From Oerskovia merdavium (GTDB taxonomy: Bacteria > Actinomycetota > Actinomycetes > Actinomycetales > Cellulomonadaceae), in NCBI RefSeq assembly GCF_014836755.1, contig NZ_JACSQF010000030.1, positions 1 through 36,525 on the forward strand: DNA of 36,525 nt, in the 5' to 3' direction. Numbering within the stretch: the first letter of the stretch is position 1; each line of letters opens with the position of its first letter. The position numbers and the translations under genes are program-made. The notes beneath the pieces were generated by a model. That model saw only the letters and a program-made list of their open reading frames with translations. It had not been told where the DNA came from and did not search any database. Of the stretch, positions 32,065 to 36,525 are shown piece by piece.

Positions 32065-33065
32065 TTGTCCCTCCCGATGAGGCGACGCTGCACCAACGCA
32101 ACGACGATGGTGATGATGAACAGGGCGACGCCGAGCGTGCTGGCGTAGCCGAGGTCGAAGTACTTGAAGCCCTGGTCGTAGATCTGGTAGACGAGGCTGT
32201 AGCTCGCGCGGGCGGGCCCGCCGCCCGTCATGGTGTAGACCAGGTCGAAGATCTGGAACGACGCCGTGGTCTCGATGACCGCCAGGAAGAAGAGCGTGGG
32301 CTTGAGCTGCGGCATGATGATGTGCCAGAACCGGTGCCAGGCGTTCGCGCCGTCGAGCGCCGCGGCCTCCTCGAGCTCACGCGGCAGGTCCTGCATGCGG
32401 GCCAGGAGGATGAGCATCCCGTACCCGAAGCGCGACCAGATCGAGACCAGGGCCAGCGCGGGCAGGACCAGGGTCGTGCTGCCGAGCCACGAGTCGGTCG
32501 ACAGGCCGATCAGGCCCATGAGCTGCGACCATGGGCCCCCGGTCGAGAAGACCCAGGTGAACACGGTCGCGGCGAGCACGAGGCTCGTGACCACGGGCAG
32601 GAAGAACACCGAGCGGTAGAAGCCCGACCCGCGGAACGAGCGGCGGACCAGGAGCGCCATGAACGTCGAGATCGCGAGCGACAGCGGCACGATCAGGACG
32701 CTGAGGATCAGGGTCACGCGCATCGCGGACCAGAAGATCGGGTCGTTGACCATGCGCTCGAAGTTGTCGAGGCCGGTCCACGTGGCCGTGTCCCCGATGG
32801 TGTAGTCGAAGAAGCTCAGCCCCACGCCGGCGATCGCCGGTCCGAACCGGAAGGCCAGGAAGAGCAGGAAGGCCGGGAGCGCGAAGAGCAGGCCGATACG
32901 GGCCTCGCGGCGGGCCATGGTGCGGCGGAACGTCGAGGGGGCCTTGCTGCCCGACGGGCCCGAGGGCCCACCGGACGCGCTCCGCGCGACGGGCGTGGCG
33001 CCGTCGGGCAGCGAGCCCTGGACGCCTGTCCCGAGGACGTCTCCGGACGGGGTGGTTGCTGTCAT
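32061..33065 (-). CDS. Carbohydrate ABC transporter permease (MalF/CUT1 type)
   Basis: A 334-residue sugar permease. A hydrophilic N-terminus of about 60 residues is followed by six predicted helices (first near LLFALPAFLLFLAFRFGPAIAGVGLSFF). The EAA loop is EEAAALDGANAWHRFWHIIMPQLKP. Its ATG at 33065 carries an AAGGAG site. It lies 78 bp downstream of the solute-binding protein and overlaps the second permease by four bases. Together they form the membrane channel of a CUT1 importer for an oligosaccharide or sugar derivative. Confidence 0.93.
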   Translation of the reverse strand: MTATTPSGDVLGTGVQGSLPDGATPVARSASGGPSGPSGSKAPSTFRRTMARREARIGLLFALPAFLLFLAFRFGPAIAGVGLSFFDYTIGDTATWTGLDNFERMVNDPIFWSAMRVTLILSVLIVPLSLAISTFMALLVRRSFRGSGFYRSVFFLPVVTSLVLAATVFTWVFSTGGPWSQLMGLIGLSTDSWLGSTTLVLPALALVSIWSRFGYGMLILLARMQDLPRELEEAAALDGANAWHRFWHIIMPQLKPTLFFLAVIETTASFQIFDLVYTMTGGGPARASYSLVYQIYDQGFKYFDLGYASTLGVALFIITIVVALVQRRLIGRDK

Positions 33066-33143
33066 GAGGTTCTTCTCCTTCGCCTCACCGGGCCGGGGGC
33101 CGCGTCAGCGGCGGCCTCCCGGCCCGGTGGGTGTGGTGCGAGA

Positions 33144-34415
33144 TCAGCCGAGGAGCGGGTTCGCGGCCGCGGCCGCGTCCTTCATGGCCTGCTCGGGGGT
33201 CTTCTGACCGATGAGCGCGGCCTGGATCTCCGGAGCGAGGATGCCCATGACCTCACGGGACTTCTCGTTGAGGTCGCCGGAGGTCGTGGCGTCGAGCGTG
33301 GCCTCGAGGGCCGCCATGGTCGCGTCGTCGCCGTACAGGCCGGTCTGCGAGGTGTACGGCGTGAACCAGCCCGCGGCCTTCGCGTACTCGGCCGACGCCT
33401 CGGGGCGCGTGGCGAACGCGAGCCACTTGCCCGCTGCGTCCAGGTTCTCGGCCTTCTTCATGAGGGCCAGCGAGCCGACCGTGCCGTAGCCGATCGACTC
33501 GGCCTCCTTGAGGGAGGGGAGCACGACCGTGTTCTCCTCGCCCCAGAAGCTCGCGACGTCGCCGGGGCCCTGCTGCCACGTGCAGGCGATCTTGCCCTGC
33601 GCGGTACGGGTCTGCTCGAACGCCGGGATCGTCGTCAGCAGGTCCTTCTCGACGAAGCCGCCCTCGGCCAGGTCGGTGACGAACTGGAGCGCCTCGATGC
33701 CCTCGGGGGAGTCGAACGCGACCTCGGTGCCGTCCTCGGAGAACACCGAGCCGCCCGCCTGCCACAGCAGCGGGTAGAAGGACTCGTTGAGCGTCGCGTC
33801 GACCGCACCCCAGTAGTTCGTGACGTCGTAGCCGGCGTCCTTGAACTTCGGGGCCAGGGTCATCAGGTCGTCCCACGTGGCCGGGTAGTTGCCCGACTCG
33901 CCGATCGCGTCGAACGCCGCGGCGTTGCACACGAGCGGCTTCGAGTTCATGATCAGCGGCGCGCCCATCATGGCCCCGTCGATGCTCACCGACTTGGCGG
34001 CGTTCTCGCGCAGGTCGCCCGTGTTGTCGGTGATGTAGTTGTCGACCGCCGCGAGGGACTTCGCGTACTTGGGGAGCTGGTCGGGGATGAGGTAGACGAC
34101 GTCGGGGCCCTTGCCGCCCGCGATGCCCGTCGCGAGCGTCTCGTCGCGGCCGGCCCACGGGTAGATCTCGACCTTGACGTCGACGTCGGGGTTCTCGGCC
34201 GTGAACTCGGCGATCTGCTCGTCCCAGAACTTCTTGTGGGCCGCCTCGTCGGCGATGACGGGGTAGGTCCACATGGTCACCGAGCCCGAGGCCGCGCCGT
34301 CCGAGGGGACGGGGGTCGAGCTGCCGGTCGTGCCGCCACCGCTGCACGCGGTGAGGGCGCCGAGGCTGGCGATCGCGGCGATCGCGGTCACCACGTGCTT
34401 CTTCGGCATGGTCAT
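33144..34415 (-). CDS. Extracellular sugar-binding lipoprotein (CUT1 ABC importer)
   Basis: A 423-residue family-1 solute-binding protein. A lipoprotein signal (AIAAIASLGALTAC) places the acylated Cys at residue 24, followed by a Gly/Ser/Thr-rich tether. The mature domain opens SGSVTMWTYPVIADEAAHKKFWDEQIAEF and contains the Trp/Tyr-rich patches typical of sugar binders (NYWGAVDATLNESFYPLLWQAGGSVF, ACTWQQGPGDVASFWGEE). The ATG at 34415 has AAGGAG about 8 nt upstream; a second ATG two codons later is also possible. It sits 157 bp downstream of the oxidoreductase gene, enough space for its own promoter. Ligand unknown. Confidence 0.93.
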   Translation of the reverse strand: MTMPKKHVVTAIAAIASLGALTACSGGGTTGSSTPVPSDGAASGSVTMWTYPVIADEAAHKKFWDEQIAEFTAENPDVDVKVEIYPWAGRDETLATGIAGGKGPDVVYLIPDQLPKYAKSLAAVDNYITDNTGDLRENAAKSVSIDGAMMGAPLIMNSKPLVCNAAAFDAIGESGNYPATWDDLMTLAPKFKDAGYDVTNYWGAVDATLNESFYPLLWQAGGSVFSEDGTEVAFDSPEGIEALQFVTDLAEGGFVEKDLLTTIPAFEQTRTAQGKIACTWQQGPGDVASFWGEENTVVLPSLKEAESIGYGTVGSLALMKKAENLDAAGKWLAFATRPEASAEYAKAAGWFTPYTSQTGLYGDDATMAALEATLDATTSGDLNEKSREVMGILAPEIQAALIGQKTPEQAMKDAAAAANPLLG

Positions 34416-34550
34416 TTTCGTGCTCCTTTGACGTCGAACGATGACTACCGTGCTGGATGCTTGCTGGATGTTTCGGGGGTCGTGCGGTGGTGCTCTCGGG
34501 TGCTTCGCTGCTCCCTGCGAGGTGCTGCTTCGGTGCCCGGGCGGGGGGTA

Positions 34551-34564
34551 CCCGTCCGGACGGG
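34551..34564. promoter_or_regulatory. Palindrome between oxidoreductase and binding-protein genes
   Basis: A perfect 14-bp dyad CCCGTCCGGACGGG, 9 bp past the oxidoreductase stop and upstream of the binding-protein gene. It could be an operator, or a short stem-loop that separates expression of the two parts of the operon. Confidence 0.4.
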
Positions 34565-34572
34565 ACGTGCTG

Positions 34573-35880
34573 CTAGCGGGCCGGGACCTCCACGACGGTG
34601 CGTGAGTGCCGTGACTCCTCGGCCGCGAACACGGCGAGGTGGCTCTGGAGGGACTCGACGGCGCCCGAGCGGACGTGCGACGCGTCGCCCGTCGCGACCG
34701 CACGCACGAACGCGTCCATGACCCCCGAGTCGCCGCCGCCGTGGTCGTCGGCCGCGTTGGTCGCACCGTGGTGACCCGAGTCGTGGACCGTGACCGAGCC
34801 GTCCCGGAAGTCGGTGACCCGGATCTTCTCGCCGTCGCCGTCGAGGCATCCGTGGGTCCCGAAGATCTGCGTCTTGCGGTGGTCCTGCTCCGAGAAGGCC
34901 GTCATGGTGAACGTCGCCGCTCCACCGCCCTCGAGCTCCATCGCGACGACCTGGTGGTCCACGACGTCGTTGTCCGACGCGTAGACGCACCGCCCGTAGT
35001 CGCCCGTGCGCAGCGCCTCGATCACCGAGGCCTCGTCGGTGCCGTCGGTGACGACCGTGACGGGCCAGATGGCGCCCTTCTCGCGCAGCGTGCCCAGGTA
35101 CAGGCGCGGCGCGGAGTACGGGCAGGTCGGCTCGAGCGGGCAGTCCAGGCAGCGGTCCGCCGCGCCCTCGGGACGCTCCTCGGGCCGGAAGTGCTTGAGC
35201 GAGCCGAAGCTCGCGACCGTCGTGATCCGCTTGCCCGTGACGTAGCGGATCCAGTCCAGGTCGTGGCTCGACTTCGCGAGCAGCATGGGGCTCGACGTCT
35301 TCTCCGAGCGCCACGGGCCGCGCACGTACGAGTGCGCGTCGTGCCACCAGCCGACCGGTTCGAGGTGCTGCACGTTGACGACCTCGCCCAGGACGCCCGA
35401 GTCGACGACCGACTTCATGAGGTCCGTGTACGGCATGTAGCGCATCACGTGGCACACGCCGAACAGGACGCCCGAGGCCTCGACCGCGTCGACCACGTCG
35501 CGGCACTCCTCGGGGCTCGGGGCGAGCGGCTTCTCGACCAGGATCGCGTAGCCCTGGGCGGCGAGGGCGACGACCGGGTCGCGGTGCTCACGGTCCTGGG
35601 TCGCGACGATGACCATGTCGGCGAGGCGGGCGGGGGCGCCCGTGGTCTCGTCGCCCGCTGCGACCAGGGACTCCCAGTCCGCGAACTCCGCGACGGGGGC
35701 GGCGTCGGGGTTCGCCGCCGCCGACCCGGACGCCACGAGCGAGCGCTGGAACGGGCGCGGGTCGGCGACCGCGACCAGGCGGGCACGGTCGGGGTGCGCG
35801 GCGATCCAGCGTGCGTAGGTCTGACCACGGTTGCCGGCGCCCACGAGGGCGACGGTCACAGGTGCATCATTGCGGGTCAC
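34573..35880 (-). CDS. Gfo/Idh/MocA family oxidoreductase with Cys-rich insert
   Basis: A 435-residue NAD(P)-dependent sugar or inositol dehydrogenase-like protein. The Rossmann loop is VGAGNRG (13-19). The EKP motif with the catalytic Lys117 is at 116-118. A His206-Asp207 pair lies in AKSSHDLDWI. A Cys insert, CLDCPLEPTCPYSA (Cys244, 247, 253), suggests a metal-binding loop in this subgroup. The start is GTG at 35880 with AAGGA upstream. It is first in the minus-strand gene set, so it probably acts on the imported substrate, for example oxidising a hydroxyl to a keto group as an entry step (inference). A C-terminal extension carries EVPAR. Confidence 0.9.
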   Translation of the reverse strand: MTRNDAPVTVALVGAGNRGQTYARWIAAHPDRARLVAVADPRPFQRSLVASGSAAANPDAAPVAEFADWESLVAAGDETTGAPARLADMVIVATQDREHRDPVVALAAQGYAILVEKPLAPSPEECRDVVDAVEASGVLFGVCHVMRYMPYTDLMKSVVDSGVLGEVVNVQHLEPVGWWHDAHSYVRGPWRSEKTSSPMLLAKSSHDLDWIRYVTGKRITTVASFGSLKHFRPEERPEGAADRCLDCPLEPTCPYSAPRLYLGTLREKGAIWPVTVVTDGTDEASVIEALRTGDYGRCVYASDNDVVDHQVVAMELEGGGAATFTMTAFSEQDHRKTQIFGTHGCLDGDGEKIRVTDFRDGSVTVHDSGHHGATNAADDHGGGDSGVMDAFVRAVATGDASHVRSGAVESLQSHLAVFAAEESRHSRTVVEVPAR

Positions 35881-35982
35881 GAGCGGTCCTTGCTTCGTTG
35901 CGGGGGCTGCGGGGCGAACGGGTGGTGCGGAGCGAACGGGTGGTGCGGTGAGGGGCCGGGCGAGTACGGCTTCTTTTGCTAT

Positions 35983-35994
35983 TTGCTATAGCAA
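35983..35994. promoter_or_regulatory. Palindrome TTGCTATAGCAA upstream of the sugar operon
   Basis: A perfect 12-bp palindrome, 103 bp upstream of the operon's first start, in a rare A/T-rich island. A further TTGCTA half-site precedes it at 35976-35981 (plus strand). It overlaps a TATAGC sequence that could be a -10 box. Candidate operator/promoter; the regulator is not in the window. Confidence 0.55.
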
Positions 35995-36239
35995 CTATGA
36001 CAGATGATCCTGCGCCCTGACAGCCCGTCAGGTCAACTTGCGACCGAGTCGTTATCTTTCGGGCGGACCGATCGGGGGCGGCCGGGGTGGGGCCGGGGCG
36101 AGGGCGGCCCGGGCCCGGGGTGGGCCGACGGGGTGGGGCCGATCGCCGGGGTGGATGCGGCCGGGGCGGGGCTCGACCGGGGTGGGGACGCGGGTCGGTC
36201 GTGCGGGTCAGCGGGCGGGGCCCTCCTCTCGGTGCCGAG

Positions 36240-36286
36240 CACGAGGTTGCGGTCGCTATCTCGCTGACAACGACCGCAACCTCGTG
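36240..36286. repeat. 16-bp inverted repeat with 15-nt loop
   Basis: CACGAGGTTGCGGTCG at 36240-36255 pairs perfectly with 36271-36286. It is a long intergenic stem-loop with no gene nearby to terminate in this window. Confidence 0.7.
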
Positions 36287-36308
36287 GTCGAGGTGGCAGA
36301 ACCTCGTT

Positions 36309-36358
36309 CTCGGCGCCGGTGCCGGGGCTGGTCGCGCAGGCCCGGCACCGGCGCCGAG
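36309..36358. repeat. 18-bp inverted repeat with 14-nt loop
   Basis: CTCGGCGCCGGTGCCGGG at 36309-36326 pairs perfectly with 36341-36358, 22 bp after the previous inverted repeat and with almost the same loop size. The pair could be a terminator group for a gene beyond the window, or a repeat element. Confidence 0.7.
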
Positions 36359-36431
36359 CATGCGGTGGGCGTCGCGATCCGTGCGATCTGGGACGACAAC
36401 CGCATGGTCGACGGGCGGAAACCGCATGCTC

Positions 36432-36525
36432 GACGACCGAGCCGAGACCGACGACCGAGCCGAGACCGACGACCGAGCCGAGACCGACGACCGAGCCGAG
36501 ACCGACGACCGAGCCGAGACCGACG
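36432..36525. repeat. 18-bp tandem repeat running off the window
   Basis: The unit GACGACCGAGCCGAGACC is repeated five times exactly plus 4 nt, from 36432 to the last base. The period is a multiple of three and the plus-strand frame reads Asp-Asp-Arg-Ala-Glu-Thr, so it could enter a coding repeat. No start or upstream frame supports that within the window. Confidence 0.8.

Larger units (their letters stand above)
35881..36525. other. Gene-free region upstream of the sugar operon
   Basis: No convincing gene lies in these 645 bp; short open frames here are Pro/Arg-rich and have no ribosome sites. From the operon side it contains a locally A/T-rich promoter-like stretch with a palindrome (35970-36005). 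A G-rich tract with many G runs follows (36060-36195), then two long inverted repeats (36240-36358) and an 18-bp tandem repeat to the window end. Confidence 0.7.

Noticed and set aside
32322-34721. A 799-codon plus-strand open frame opposite the sugar ABC transporter genes.
   Set aside because: Composition is Arg/Gly/Val-rich and no domain is visible; the minus strand carries lipobox, permease and EAA motifs.
35867-36427. A 186-codon minus-strand open frame upstream of the sugar operon.
   Set aside because: Pro/Arg-rich translation of G-rich repeats and hairpins, overlapping the operon start. No ribosome site or family resemblance.
36432-36525. Possible CRISPR array at the window end.
   Set aside because: The 18-bp units are directly adjacent with no spacers, and no cas gene is present. 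It is a simple tandem repeat.

Overview
The window is very GC-rich DNA (about 70-75% by eye) with dense genes, GTG starts and G/C-ending codons. This fits a high-GC actinobacterium. Xylose utilisation genes, discoidin-decorated secreted proteins and operators resembling those of CelR suggest a polysaccharide-degrading actinomycete near Cellulomonas, Oerskovia or Cellulosimicrobium. That placement is inference from gene content. No rRNA, tRNA, transposase, integrase or CRISPR array was seen.

Layout. (1) 0-6 kb: type-B carboxylesterase, alpha/beta hydrolase, a choloylglycine-hydrolase-like Ntn amidase divergent from a stand-alone FabH-like ketosynthase, a six-helix membrane protein, and a MarR regulator. 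(2) 6-8.4 kb: divergent from the MarR gene, a 758-residue fusion of a luciferase-like monooxygenase and a covalent-FAD oxidase, with a perfect dyad between the two genes. (3) 8.6-17.8 kb: a probable extracellular beta-glucan locus. It holds a secreted discoidin-DUF1996 protein, a shortened discoidin protein, a large discoidin-discoidin-GH55-like enzyme, two paralogous LacI regulators, an aldo/keto reductase, and several palindromes centred on AGCGCT that resemble CelR operators. (4) 17.9-23 kb: an orphan peptide-type ABC ATPase, then a xylose module with a ROK regulator divergent from xylA-xylB, closed by a 63-bp hairpin. (5) 23-27.8 kb: an aldo/keto reductase, a HelD/HelR-type RNA-polymerase-associated ATPase with a dyad matching the rifamycin-associated element (RAE), a divergent small membrane protein, and a TrmL-like tRNA methyltransferase. 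(6) 27.8-35.9 kb: a seven-gene minus-strand set made of a Gfo/Idh/MocA oxidoreductase, lipoprotein solute-binding protein, two sugar ABC permeases, an NAD-binding epimerase-like protein, a DapA-fold aldolase-like protein and a D-2-hydroxyacid dehydrogenase. Most of these genes are tightly coupled. It looks like uptake plus catabolism of an unidentified sugar or sugar acid. (7) 35.9-36.5 kb: no gene; G-rich sequence, two long inverted repeats and an 18-bp tandem repeat that runs off the window.

How the parts work together. The glucan and xylose loci and the sugar operon all fit plant or fungal polymer degradation: secreted binding and hydrolysis, LacI/ROK substrate sensing, and intracellular redox or aldol chemistry. 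The best candidates for new biology are the seven-gene sugar operon of unknown substrate, the LLM-FAD-oxidase fusion with its MarR dyad, the DUF1996/GH55 glucan locus with its shared operators, and the RAE-linked helR/membrane-protein pair.
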